Assembly: GCA_013398015.1 (NCBI GenBank)
Contig: VZRR01012719.1
Span: 652,357-716,356 of the forward strand
Reading direction: 5' to 3'
Source of the DNA: Oreocharis arfaki
Taxonomy: Eukaryota > Chordata > Aves > Passeriformes > Paramythiidae
DNA length: 64,000 nucleotides
Of this stretch, positions 52,001 through 63,985 are shown one piece after another (position 1 is the first letter of the stretch; each line of letters begins with the position of its first letter). The translations under genes were made by a program, and so were the position numbers. The notes beneath the pieces are model-generated. The model ran no database searches, had not been told where the DNA came from, and was given only the letters and a program-made list of their open reading frames with translations.

Positions 52001-54098
52001 GGGAAGCTGCTGAGTTGTAGAGCATCCAGAGATAGCCAGAATATTTTAGGATATCACTTAATCCATGCTCCTGCCCCAAAGAAGAACCTTTACACTAATA
52101 TTCCTGACAGAGGCTTGTCTAAATTGTGCTTACATAATGGCAACCCTCCAGCTTCATTAGGCAACTGCTTACCCTTAACCTTAACCCTTGGAAAGCTTTT
52201 CTTAGTCTTGAGTCTAAGTATCCCAGGACCCCAGAAAGAACCTGTTTGGGATAATGCCAAAAGAATTCAGCTTCTCTTCTTGTTGCACTGACTTTATAGG
52301 AGTGGAGGAGGGAAGCAACGATATGAAAGGTACTTTCAGAACAAAGTGGATATTTTCACTCCTTTTTGTCAGTTTGATTCTTTTTGTCATTAACATTGCT
52401 GGGACTGCCTGCAGACACTTCAGGGCGTCCCCTTTGCCAGAGAGATCACAGCTGAGTGTTTCCTGCTCTGAAATCAAAATCCTGAGCTTTCTGCAAGGGC
52501 TGCACATGGCCACACTGCTTTTAGTTACAAACCCATAGGCTGAGAGCTAGGCAAGGGAGCTGAGAAGGGGAAGCACTCCAGAACGCCTTGATTAATAGCA
52601 TCCCTAAATGACAATGGCTGTTTTATGGTTTTTATAAGGACTGTAGTGTTTCTCATACATAAAAATAGACAAGATGTGGTTGCAATTAATGGAGAGCTCT
52701 TTGTTGAAGCTGTTGACTGTAGGAAAGAACCCAAGGGTTTCTTACACTCCTCAGTTGTAAAACTAACTAAATACATCTAGGGCTGCCTTGTGTCACTCCA
52801 TGGCATCTTTCAAGGTTGTAATTAGCAGATACCTAATGAGTTGTGGCTGTAGCATGTGGATCAGATGACTCAAATATTTACTTTAGGCCTCTGATTCTCT
52901 GTCTCTACACAAGGGAAAATAACTTGGGTTTAATGTCTAGAGACTCATTTTTCTTTGGTTGTCTTGCCTAGAAACTTCATTTCTTCCCCATGATCTGCCC
53001 AACTGAGTCCTCTCCAGTTTCCTCAGTAGCAAGGTACATCTAAAATGTGGTGAGTCCTTGCTTCATGAAGCCTTTTTTTATTTGTAAGAAATTCATCTGA
53101 AAACCATATTTTCACTTGAATTTTTTAGCAAGATTGTCCTGTTGTTTCCCAGTGCAGCTTTTGAGCATAGGAAATAAATCAAGCCAGGCTAGATTTTTAG
53201 CCAGGGAAGGTGAGGGACAGCTACAGCCATTATTCCACTGCAGTCTGCTTGAACAAAGGTTAACACCTCATAGTGTCCAGGAAGACGTTTTTTTCAGGAC
53301 AGGAGTTTGTGTGTCACTTCAAACTACCTATTTTGAAGCCTTCCCATTTTTTTCAGCCCACAGGCGTTTCTTCTGTGTTCTCTCCTTAGCCCATTTGAAA
53401 AATTTGATTATTAGCTTTGACAGTAATTTCATCTTGACTGTGCTTGAGCTGACCTTGGTTCAGAAACTACCAAATTGCTCCCTGTGCTCAGCCATTCCAC
53501 CATAAAGGAGAAATACTCAGATGAACCAAATATTGAGCTAAATCAAAGATAGATCTCTCTGTTAGCTGTTTTTCTACACAGCTGGTTGTTCCTGAAGACT
53601 GTTCAAAGCCATTCTGTAAGAAATAACTGCATGAGTGCAGCTGTGAGAACAGCACTACACCTAGACCCATACCTGCAAATAGTGTGTTATGGGCAGCTCC
53701 TATTGCATGTACCTGAAATGGATTTATTCCTGCAGTCAGCACTTTCCTAGGCATGTGTCCCAGGGGACCTGAACTGAGTGTTCAACAAGTTTTTAATAAA
53801 GAAAGAAGAAGCGTGGGGGAGGTTGGCATGTGCTGTGAGAGTATCTGTTTTATAACAGTCATGGCTGTCACAATAAACATGATTGATGTGCTCTTCATCA
53901 CCAGCCACTCTCTTAATTCTTTAGATGGTAGCAAAGATGAATAGGGAGCGAGCTTCATCCTTCTGGAAAGCTGTGAATTTAAGCAGTGCCAATCTCATGG
54001 TTCCAGGCAGTTGACTGAGTCCCATGGGAGGTGCAGTCAGGCCAGTGGTGCTTTTCCTAACAGAGATTTTTCATGTGCCAGTCTGGTTTCCCCCTCAG

Positions 54099-54246
54099 CC
54101 CGGTTGTATTTCTCTCAATGATGAAAACAGGGAGTACTTTTTCCTTTATCAAATTGGCTGTAGTCTGTGGGCACTGAGAAATTCATATGAGTTATGCAGT
54201 TTAGGGAAGATAGGCATTACTTTGGCTCCAAGTTTTGTCAAAATAC
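54099..54246 (+). other. Exon-like segment, 148 bp (hypothetical)
   Basis: It lies between a good acceptor (GGTTTCCCCCTCAG) and a GTAAGT donor. Only one frame is open across the whole segment, giving 49 codons plus one base. It begins PGCISLNDENREYFFLYQIG and ends TLAPSFVKI, and the other two frames have stops. The frame also extends upstream of the acceptor to an ATG at 54024 in the context CCCATGGG. It is among the longer single-frame exon-like segments here, but no homolog is recognised and codon use is AT-rich like the flanks. Confidence 0.17.
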
Positions 54247-54299
54247 GTAAGTTTGTAGTTACATCTCTGTCTGTGACAAGGATTTGTCATATAGTCTAA

Positions 54300-56820
54300 A
54301 GATGTGGGTGTTCCTTGGGTTTTATTAACCACACACAAAGCTGTAAAACTGACTCCTGTGACTGGTGGGAACACAAGATTCCATGAGCCATTAAATAGGT
54401 AAATAATTTCTGCTAATAAGATAGCCTGCCTTGTCTGTCAGTCAGGCAGATCTTATTCTTCTGCTGGCTGCTTTCAGACATGTTTAATGGACTGAACTAA
54501 AGGAAGATGCCTCCTAGCAGGGATCTTCTTGCTTGAAAGATGTTTGTAATTCTCACTATGAAAGCTTCCCCAAAGTGATCTTTTTAAGATCTGTTTAAAA
54601 CTAATGAGAAAATCCAGAACTAAAAGCGGTAATGAGAGTCGTTTAATCACTTCAAGCTGTAAGGAAAGTAATTCCCAACTTAATGATTTAGGCTATCAGC
54701 CCACAATCTAGAGCTGAGGGTCTGAACTACATCTGGGAACACCAAGGTACAAATTGCCTGAGCATCCCTACTCCACCAGAGCTCACAGCTTCCGAAGTAG
54801 ATGGGTATGGTCAGGTAAAGGCTGGAAATAGTGAGCCTGGGAGGTGCATGGCATGGCCAGACACTTTCCATTAGTCTCCCACCTCTTGGTGAAGCCCCTG
54901 GACAAAAACATTTGTAGTATTCCATCCTTTTCTTCCAATGAGGTGACTCATATCTGGGGTCCTGCAACTTTTCCTAAAAGGGAACAAGTGAAACTGCTGT
55001 TGTAGAAGAACTGATTTCAGTGCTTTCCCTCCTTTCAGACCAACATTTTTAACTGAACAAGGAGAAAACTGGCAGATAGTCTATCAGTTTTCTGCCTTGA
55101 CATTCCAAACCATTGAAAACAACAAAGCCTGTTCCTGAGTGTTCACTCAGAGGAGGGACATGGATAAATAACACACTTGCATTTGGAGATGGACAGATGA
55201 GTTGGCCTTCAGGTCTTTTCAACTTGCTTGCAGTGATTGATGTGAAATTATTATACAAAAAAATAATCTGCTTGTCTTATAATTTAAAAAGCAGCTGCTG
55301 AACTGATTTTGAAACACAGTCAAAGGCTGGTTTGCTTCTCATTGTGAGGGTTTGGGTATTTGTGCTGAATGAGAGGAACGAGCTGCTCGTAACCTACCCG
55401 GGCAGCCTGCTGTGGTCTGACCTCAGTCTGCTGGGCACTCTCCCCTTCATAACCTTGGAAAGGGCTCAGCAATTTCAGCTGAGATGGGATTTAATCACCT
55501 TAATTGCCTGTGATGTCTAGGAGTACTGACAGCTGGATAGAAGGAAAGGATTCCTGTTGGTGCCCACACTGACACACCAGCAGAACCCATCAGTTACCCT
55601 GTGGGTTTGACAGCAGCTGCTGGGCCAGCCCATGGCTCCAGCTCCACACTGACCACTGCAGGTATCCACACATTCCCATGAAGAGCAGATGGCTTAGGGC
55701 ACTGGAAGGAGACTTAGGGGACAAAAATAAGCAGGAAATCAAGTTCTACTAATTTTGCTCTTCATGGAGTAAACTTTTGTTACTGGAGTGGCAGAGCAGC
55801 CCCACAGGTCACTTTCTGTCAGGGTGAGATCCCTCTCATGCAGTTTTCTAATCAGGTATCAGTTTGTCATGTGCACCTGTTTTAGTTGTTCTTTTCTTTC
55901 CAGCAGAAGGCTTGTTAGAAATAGTCAGAAATTCTAGGAGTTTCTTGCATTATGAACACATTTATTAAATATATATGTGTATAATATTAGTGGAGCAAAG
56001 GCATAACCAGTACTTGTGTACCACTTGTGGCCATCAAAGCATAACCAGACCTGCATTATACAGGCTATGTGTATTTTAATGTCCTTATAAATTATCTTCA
56101 GGTGATTTTGAAGGTGGTCAGAGGTTGCAATACTGAGTGACTGTTTTGAGAACATTATTCCAAGATTCAGCAGCTGGCAAAGATAATACAGTAGTTTAAT
56201 AACCTGTGTTATGTCTCTGCAGAGTGGATATAATTTTAAAAAATAATACGTACCTCACAATGCTTGGATGTTATTGACAGATGAGTGAATGTAGAACCAA
56301 GCTGCAGCCAGTAAACTCCATCTTTCACATTGTGAGATAAACTTGTTTGATATCTAGTAGCTGCTTTTAATTGTTGTTCATTAACGTTTGAATTTTGGCC
56401 CCTGAATAACAGGTGGGGGCTGCTGTGACTGATGTTTTGGTGAGCTAGAGCAGAGAGTGATGTGCTGATGTGGGAACAGGGTACTGTAAGACACAGCAGC
56501 CTCGGCTGATGACTGAATTGCAGCTTTTAGCCTGGCTGGGATTTTTTGTTTATTTGTCCAGGAGAAGGGGGAATACTGAAGAAATTGTGCATTATTACAA
56601 CAGTGAACAGTTGGCTGCAGTTCATATCAAGAGACAAAGAAAGTCTAAATGACTAGTCCTAATGACTAAAACAGACAGCAGGTTGCAAATTTGGGCTTCA
56701 TGATGCATTCCAGCCAGTAACATGAAAGACAGGAAATACCTTACATGTGCTGCCTTTGGGAAACGAGAGAAGATATGGAGGTCAAGCATGGCTCTGCTAC
56801 GTTTGCTGATAAATCTTTTC
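54300..56820. other. Gene-free stretch
   Basis: No gene recognised. No microsatellite of note and no recognisable transposon. Short frames on both strands look like chance. The final part leads into a long pyrimidine tract that precedes the exon-like segment at 56870. Confidence 0.5.
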
Positions 56821-56828
56821 TAATAGTG

Positions 56829-56860
56829 GGCTTTTTCTTTTTTCTTTTCTTTTTTTCCTC
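56829..56860 (+). repeat. Pyrimidine tract
   Basis: Thirty-two bases of almost pure C/T, ending ten bases before an AG at 56868-56869. It is either a low-complexity tract or the polypyrimidine tract of a strong splice acceptor. Confidence 0.85.
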
Positions 56861-56869
56861 GCTGAGCAG

Positions 56870-57154
56870 TGGGGAGATGAAGCAGCCTTGCAGCCAGCTG
56901 CTCAGCACCGCTCGCTGCCTGCGAGAAGGATGGGCCCATCAGCGCGGCCGAGCGCGGCCGTTCATCACCCAGCACGTGCAGAGGTGGGCTTGGGAGTGAC
57001 CTTGAGCACTGCACCAGCAGCACTTGGCCAAGCCAGTGATAATGTCCATCTCTTATCTCCAGGTACAATCCAACAGGCTGCTGCAGTGAGGGATGGCTCT
57101 GGAGCAGTTTGTAACTGCTGGCGTTTGAGAGCCCGTCTAAATTCAATTTAGTGG
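56870..57154 (+). other. CpG-rich exon-like segment after a very strong acceptor (hypothetical)
   Basis: After a 32-base pyrimidine tract and GCTGAGCAG, the phase-0 frame stays open for 93 codons to a TAG near 57151. A central part reads EVGLGVTLSTAPAALGQASD. In another frame the first 114 bases form a symmetrical exon (phase 2/2) ending before a weak GTGGGC donor at 56984, beginning GEMKQPCSQLLSTARC. The first ~110 bases have about ten CpG dinucleotides. All frames, including the minus strand, are open because of the GC content, so coding status is uncertain. It could be an exon, a small alternative promoter or a conserved element. Confidence 0.2.
56941..56960 (+). repeat. Perfect tandem decamer AGCGCGGCCG x2
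   Basis: Two exact adjacent copies of a ten-base motif with three CpG each (four when the boundary is counted once), in the middle of a CpG-rich patch. In a CpG-depleted genome this is unusual. Confidence 0.95.
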
Positions 57155-57159
57155 CACCG

Positions 57160-60100
57160 CTGCAATGTCTGAAACCCCTGGTGTTATTAGGGCTGACAGA
57201 GCCCTCTGTATTCCTTTGTACTCTTGGAAAAATAAGATGGCAGACTTAAGAGGGATATTGTTATTTCTGGTACCAAAATCTGGGCTAGATTTATTACTAA
57301 ACAGTAAAATTGTGGGTGTTTTCTTCATAAATCCCAAAAAGCTGTGAAAAATGGCAACTTTACAGTTGCTATCCAAACACACCCTAATAGAGCAAATAAC
57401 ATTATGTGGTTCTTGATATTTTGGCTGTTACTGTTCCTGCTCGAATGGCAAGTTAACACTGGCTGCTTTACTGAGGAGCAGGATCTTTGTTCCAAACAGC
57501 TGTCATTTAAAAAAGGAAAGAGCAGAAGTGAAGGAATAAGTTTCATGTTGTGGATGGATTTCTCTTTCTCATCTCTTTAATTACTTTATTGTGCTGAGAA
57601 TGAAGAAGATTTTGTATATAATCATAGTAAAAAATCAGCCATTCGATGTCAGGAAAAATATGTGCTGAAGTTTAGTCCTGTTTCAGCAGAAACCACTATC
57701 CAAATTCAGAATAACTTCAGCATTATAGGTTAAGGGATGCAATCCCTGGGTTAGAGCGCAATAAAAATCCAGCGGAAGCCCAGAGAATCAGCCAAGAAAC
57801 CCTTTCAGAAGTCTGGATTTCCTGTTCATAATGAATTCTCAGAACATCTTGTGGCCCAACAAGGTACAAATTAGGTTGTTGGTTTCCAGCTGCAAGTTAT
57901 TGGTGTGGGGAATGACATGGATCAACAAATGCTTGTGCACTTCCTTATTTCTGGACTTTAAAGAGCTAGTGACAAGGTAATTGTTTGATAGATGCAGTAT
58001 GTTATGGGACTGCTATCCAAATAACACCATCATCAACATTTAGTCATATTGTCAGCATATGAGTGATCCACCCTCAAATTATGTCTGAAAGCAACAAAAC
58101 CACATTTTCCCAGAGAAAAGTTGCATTTACATGTTCAGTGGAGAAAAATCTCTGCTGGTGATAACACACTGTGGTCAAGTTGTTCAAAATGGCTGGGTAA
58201 CTTCTGCCAGATAAACACACACTGAATTTATTCTGTGAAAACTAAGCACGAGCTTGGCTGGCTGAGCACAAGACACTCAGACACGCTTATTCTCCAAAGG
58301 AGCTCCGGGAACCAGTCTTGAAATTCCAGCTCAATTGGAATTCAAACTCTCATTGCTCTGAGCAACACCACAAGTTTACTGAGTTAGTGAATAGGTTTGG
58401 TTGCTTTCATATGAGCCTTCCAGAAAGCAAATTAGAAAAAAACCCAGATCAATAGCATTGAAAATGTCCGTTTATATATTATTATACTTTGGTCTGCTTG
58501 CATTTTTCCCCATAATCATATTGTCATAAACATTTTCCACTGAAAGTAAAAAGTGAACAGCCCTTTTATTTTTCCAGGCCAATGAATTTTTAGGAAGACT
58601 AACTGAATAACATTTGCATAAATCAGAAAGTGGTGATGGTTGTGTTTCCATGCATTCATGAAGGAAGTTGGAAGGCAGTTTTCATGTATGAGGTAAGAAA
58701 GTGGTCAATAATAGGTCTTAAAGCATTTTAGGAGACTTTGACCTTAGCAGTGTATGTCATGTTAAACCAATAAATTAGAAGTGGCTCAACTCTATCAATA
58801 ACAAATCTAAGTAGACTTGAAATTTCTGTAAAGTGCCCTTAGAATGAATTTCACCTCAAACAAATTTCATTGTTCACCAGGTTTTCCCTGATGTTTTTCA
58901 GCTATGGGTGCATGCAGAATATTACATATTATCCTTTGTTTAGTGTCACTAGTTCCACACTACTCAGGAAGTGCATTTGGCTTGTCCTGGGGCTAAAAAA
59001 ATCTAAATTGTACTTGACACTCTTTCTTGTTACAGGGTTTTGCATGCATCCTTCTCTCTAGAAAATGGTTCAGTGTTACTGGTCTGTCTTGCCATTATTG
59101 CCACTTTTCTATTTTTAACATGTTTTTTATTAGCATGCCATAATTCACGTTAAAAATCACTTTGTCCTGTGTTCTTGACTCTAGGTATTGCTCCTTGAAG
59201 ATGGAGATTTGCTGAAAAACAGTACTATTAAAAGAGTAAACAGTTTCCTTTATTCCCAGACTAAGATGAAAAACAATCTCTCAAAACAAATTGATCCGAA
59301 GTTGTCCAAGGAACATGTTTAAAAATGAATGGGAAGACGTTTGTCTTTGTAATGGATAGTGTATTTTTAGGTAGTATAAATTTTATAGCAGTCATAAAGT
59401 TTTATGAATTTCAACAAATGTCCTTCTCAGAATAACTTGGATCTTATTGTCAGTGTGTTGTCTGGGAAAAGGTCACCAGATCTGTTCCTAAAAGCGAGGA
59501 ATTTGCAAGTGGGAGGTTACATAGGCTTGGGAAGAGAGTTAAAAATCAATCCCTGCTTGCTAGTCCCATAAGATGCAAACTGCCAGACCTGAGCTTCAGG
59601 AAAAAATGTCCCTGAAATTTTCGTGTATCCATGTCCTGTGCACTGGCTGGCACCCGGCCCACAGGTGTGTCTGCACTGAGCTCAAAATCCTCCAGTCACC
59701 TCAGCATTGCTGAATTTAACTCCAGCTCCAGCCAGGGACACAAACCATATTATAATTACTGCTTCAAACCCCACAATGTTTATGGATCCCGCTTGCAGTA
59801 GGATCCTGTGCAATGACACAAGATCTGCTCCAGCAGAAACTGGGAAGCAATGAGTTTTACCATTTTTTTTTCCTGTTCACTTTAAACTGTTGACATGGTG
59901 CTAAATTCAGTACGCTGAAGGTGTTTCCATGTGTCACTTCTAATAGGATACAGGTGTCAGACAATTTGAGATTATTTCAAACCTAATTTTCTTAGAGTGA
60001 AGATACAAACAGTTACACCAGAAGCAGATGTTGGGCCTTTCTCACCCCTCCAAAATGTGGTTTGGCATCCATCCAGACTGAGTCTATGGGGAAAAAGAGA

Positions 60101-61030
60101 AAATTATATTTAATTTTGGCTCGCTTGGTTTCCTCCTTTCAAAATCTACATGAGTGTGTAATAAAAAAACAAACCCATCCCTTTTCCCTCTGCTTTACGC
60201 GGGGACTGAGTATCTTGTTGCAAACAGATGGGCAGGTTGGGATGTAAATGCTTTTCCATCTCCACACTATCACTCTGTGGCCCAAAATCTGACATAAAAT
60301 GCTGTCTTTTCCTTTTTGCCCTCTTACCCATGTCTCTGCCACTTGCTTTTCTAGGGCACTGATGCTGAACTAACAGCCAGGAAGCAGAGGGGTGGCAAGG
60401 ACTGCGCCTAAACCACCAACTCAGGGTCCTGCCTCTGGCCCATCTCCATTGACCTGCCTGGGGGTGGTCACTGGGACTCCGGAGAGAAGCCCTAAAAGAA
60501 TCTTCTGTCCCTGTGCCTTCCAGCTGCTTCCATCTTCCCTAGGTTGGAGTAAAATCTCAGCTGTACACACGGATACAAGAACTACATCACTTGCTGGTGC
60601 TGGCCTGTCCCGAGGACAGTGGGTGTTCCCCATCAGGAGCTTCAGTGAGTTTAGTTACGCTTCGTCAGAACTCGTGGGTGTCAGAAAAATTGAGCTCATA
60701 ATCTTGATATTACAACCTTGTAGAAAAACTCCTTACTCTGAGGTTTGCCGTGGGAATTTTGGGTTCTGCTGCTCAAATACCTCTTTCTGCAACTGCTTTT
60801 AGTGAATGCATCTTGTGACTGTAAATGCCATGTGCGCTACAACTGTATTTAAAGACAAATTATCAAAAAATACTCGAATTTAACAGGGGATTTTAATCAG
60901 TGTTTGTTGGTCATTCAGATGCTGCTGAGCAAGAAATCCTCTAAGAGTTAAGAGCCACACGTGTACACTCGGAAGTGGGGGAGGAATATATTTATGTCCT
61001 TCAGCTCTAGTGCCAGGAAAGAAGAAGGGC
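57160..61030. other. Gene-free stretch
   Basis: No gene recognised. The portion 58.38-58.65 kb is AT-rich, non-repetitive and enhancer-like in appearance. At 60.39-60.64 kb GC is higher and a 136-codon plus-strand frame exists, but it has no splice or recognisable domain signal. Nothing else stands out. Confidence 0.5.
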
Positions 61031-61036
61031 ACGAAG

Positions 61037-61260
61037 TCCTTCCACGCGCTGAGAGGACTCCACGGACAGACAAATCCAGGGGGAGAAGTGAGCAGATAGT
61101 GGACAGGAGGCATTAAAGCCACATCTCATCTGCGTGGGGCCGGTGCAGATTGCACCGGGAAGGTTCCCGAGTCGGCTCCCTGCCGAGGCCGCGGGCAGAG
61201 GTGGGGGAATGTGATCAATAGGAGGCATCAAGTGTTGGCTTGGGAATCAAAGGCAAAACT
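61037..61260. promoter_or_regulatory. CpG-rich segment, possible alternative promoter
   Basis: A GC- and CpG-rich block in an AT-rich neighbourhood. CpGs occur in CACGCGC, CCACGG, CTGCGTGG, GCCGG, GCACCGG, CCCGAGTCGG and GCCGAGGCCGCGGG. It lies directly upstream of an ATG-initiated exon-like frame ending at a consensus donor (61267-61382), the order expected of a promoter and first exon. No TATA box is seen at a fitting position. The block is short for a CpG island. Confidence 0.25.
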
Positions 61261-61266
61261 GTGGAA

Positions 61267-61382
61267 ATGCCACTCTGCAAATGGGGTTTCGTTGCGCTGC
61301 CAGGAAGTTCTCTAGAGGCATTTGAAGACCAACCCGGTAACAGGAAATTAATCAGAAGCGTTTTTGAGCGGCTCCTCGGCTG
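61267..61382 (+). other. First-exon-like coding segment (hypothetical)
   Basis: An ATG with a G at -3 opens a frame of 38 codons plus two bases that stops exactly at CGGCTG|GTGAGT, a full-consensus donor. Reading through the donor would meet TGA one codon later. The peptide begins MPLCKWGFVALPGSSLEAF and ends in a basic, helix-like part (NRKLIRSVFERLLG). An in-frame TAG lies 16 codons upstream of the ATG. The frame shares the raised CpG content of the segment upstream. No homolog is recognised. This is the best first-exon candidate here, but it is only a pattern match. Confidence 0.22.
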
Positions 61383-61399
61383 GTGAGTGCTGCTGGGGC

Positions 61400-63220
61400 T
61401 ATTTATACCTCTGAACTACAGCAATTTACCCTGCTAAGGAGCTGCTCAGATGTCACATATTAGCCACTGCCAGAACAAGTGACCTTTCTGCACAGTACAT
61501 TAAGAACAAAGAGATGGAAATTCCCATTTTCCAAGCATGGTCCAAAAAACCCTCCGTGCTCTTGTTAAACCAGCTGCATTGAAGAGGAGTGATTAGAACA
61601 GGCCTTTTTTTTTTCAGCCTGCACCTGTCTCTCGTTCCACAGCTGAGGACACACTGAAATCTACTTCCCTCCAGACCTGATCCTGTAAGAGCTTCAGGTG
61701 GTAATTAAATTCATCATTATCTACATCTATTTCTGTTTAAACACTTGAGGGGAAAAGCCACCTGAAGGCCGACAGTTGCTGGAACTTGCAGTAATGAGTT
61801 AGCTACAGGCAAAAAAAACCAGCTTCCCCCATTTCTCCATCCCCAAGATTTTTCTTGGTTTTCAAATTTTTGTGGAAGTCAGGGGCTTGCAAAGGAGGGA
61901 GGATCAGTTTTGAGCTGCCTTGGGTGTCAGTCTCTTGAGAAGGTGACAACTTCACTCCCAGCTAGGAAGAAAGGCTCCCTGACCACTCTATCAAGCAATA
62001 CACAGGAGAGAACTGTGCCAAATTACTGCAGAAAAGATGTAAGTGTCATTTTCTTTCTGAGGAAATTTAAGACATTCTTAGGGAAAAATCTGGGTTTGGC
62101 ATTGTCCCTGGAGAAATAGGACCAGTCATTTTTCTTCCTGGCACATCTATTTATTGTAAATATGTTTAAAGTGCAGAGAGTACCATGAGGTATTCCCCTT
62201 ACTCCATGGAAATGAGCAGTGGCATTTTTAATGAGTAGGTTTCCCTTAAAGTATCTCTCCTCTTTCACAGGAATAGCTTTTTTGTTCTCTATTATTTTAC
62301 TCAGGTAATTCTTGCACATTGACCTCAGCTGCCTGCAGAGCTGAAGTTTCTCCATATTCCCTCAGCTGCTCTTCCCCTATGAATGTGCACACTGCCAGCA
62401 GTCTGATTTCTGGCACAGTGACACAGAACTAATGGCTTCAAAATTGCCACTATTGGCATTTTTTTAAATCCAAAACATTGAATATTTCTGCCTTTAAAAT
62501 GTGATGGGTGCTTGGAAATTACTGGCACTGTACAAGCAAATTATTCTTTGTATAGTCAGTCCAACATCCCAAATAATCTGTATTTCTGGGGAAGAAAAAA
62601 AATCAATTGAATTGTTTTGTGACGAAGTGCTGTATGGGACTGAGGCAAAGCAGCACGATGCTCACTGAAATGACCAACCAAAAACATGCCTAGCACTAAA
62701 ACATGTCAAAACAGGGGAATAGTAATTCATTATTGTATAAAAAATGCTGCTTCATCTTGACCCAAAGTGTCACACCAGATTTTATCACATGGCAATTAGG
62801 TGTGAGGTACTAAAAAAGATGAATTTTCAGGGGAAATTGTAGCTATTTTTTTTGTAGATTAATTCTACTTTTGTCGCTGCCTGAAATAGGAATAAAAATA
62901 GGTTTTTTAAAGGCAAATGCATTTAATGTGAACAATATACCCCAAAATGTCTTGCTACAAAATTATAACCAAACTAAGCAAGAAATCTAGGCAACTGTCT
63001 TAAATAATTTTTAGAGACATTTTAGGAAGATGCCAGATTTACTGATTTTTTTTTGTTGTTTCCTAAAAATAGTTATTAATGTATTTATCTTCTATCAAAG
63101 TGAGACACTTGTAAGTTTTTTTTTAAATTTCTAGGCTGTACTGGAAGTTTGCTTAGTTAGATTTCGATTACATGATGAAAATGACCACTTTTGGCATTCT
63201 AATCAGCTAGTGAATAAATT
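61400..63220. other. Gene-free stretch
   Basis: No gene recognised. T-rich runs occur near 61610 and A-rich runs near 62597. The right part (62.7-63.2 kb) becomes strongly AT-rich and merges into the enhancer-like cluster at the end of the window. Confidence 0.5.
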
Positions 63221-63224
63221 CCCT

Positions 63225-63480
63225 AAAAACTAGGGCTATGAACCAGAAAATGTTATTCATTAATTTTGTTGATGGTTATTTAATTTTAATTATAATACTT
63301 TAAAGCTATTTAAATCTACATTTCCATCATGTGTAAGTTAATGTAGCATATTTTGCAGGAATAATCAATGCCTGGTAATACAGATCACTGCAGAGCCCGT
63401 AATTAAATCTTTGATGAGAGTTTCAGAGTGATTTTTAAATGTGCACGTGGCTTATAAAGCACTTTACAAAAGCTGTACTT
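63225..63480. promoter_or_regulatory. Possible conserved non-coding element
   Basis: A long AT-rich but not low-complexity block with repeated homeodomain-type cores (TTCATTAATTTTG, TTTAATTTTAATTATAAT, CGTAATTAAATC) and single CpGs retained in CCCGTAATTAAA and TGCACGTGGC, the latter an E-box CACGTG. It resembles developmental enhancers of vertebrates in texture. Cross-species conservation cannot be tested from this sequence. Confidence 0.27.
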
Positions 63481-63589
63481 CTGTCATCGTGACTTCCCAA
63501 ATGTTCCTCTGGCATTGTCCAAGTTTAATTTCCATTCAAATTCAAAATGGAACTGTTTGTAATTGAGTAATTGCCTTGTAAATAAGTGT

Positions 63590-63730
63590 TGTCTGGAGGT
63601 AAGGAAAACAATTAATTTTCACACCAGCTTTCCTGTTGAAGCGATAATAAGGATCCATCTTACTGATGTCAGTGAGCCCCCGGCCCACCTGCCCCTCTGA
63701 CAGCAGACAAATGGGGTGTAAAGGTGTGTT
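63590..63730. promoter_or_regulatory. Possible conserved non-coding element
   Basis: It contains an ACAATTAATTTTC core, GCGATAATAAGGATCC with a GATAA core, and a GC-rich tail (CCCCCGGCCCACCTGCCC) with a CACCTG E-box. The mix of GATA-, homeodomain- and E-box-like cores is suggestive only. Confidence 0.2.
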
Positions 63731-63829
63731 GCTGTTGGTTTTGGGGTTTTTTTCTGGAATCATTTCCTTGTAATTGAATTCCATGTTCGAGACAGGCTTT
63801 CACTGCCTCATGTTACAAGATGGGAGCTC

Positions 63830-63985
63830 CAGGTTTGCAGCGATAAGCAGGCTGCCTGCAGGCAATTAGAGACCTCAGGGCTTGCCGAGTCTAGTCACTA
63901 AAATATGTTACAGCTCGAGTCATTGTTTAACAATCCGAGTCTTTTACAGCTGTGAAACACTCCCATCATCAAGTGGGTCTCTGGG
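63830..63985. promoter_or_regulatory. Possible conserved non-coding element at the window edge
   Basis: Distinct cores are packed within 150 bases: GCGATAAG, the palindrome GCCTGCAGGC (63854-63863), CAATTA (63863-63868), CTCGAG (63914-63919), a forkhead-like TTGTTTAACAA (63923-63933), and CAGCTG (63947-63952). Five CpGs are retained. The block may continue beyond the end of the window. Confidence 0.27.

Larger units (their letters stand above)
47300..54090. other. Gene-free stretch with low-complexity tracts
   Basis: No gene recognised. It contains the T/G-rich tract 48472-48560 and the purine-rich tract 48961-49012. A T-rich portion at 49.60-49.68 kb gives a membrane-like run in a 160-codon plus-strand frame without an ATG start, an artefact of composition. 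The part at 50.6-51.4 kb has no distinctive signal beyond T-rich tracts near 50.93 kb. Confidence 0.55.
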
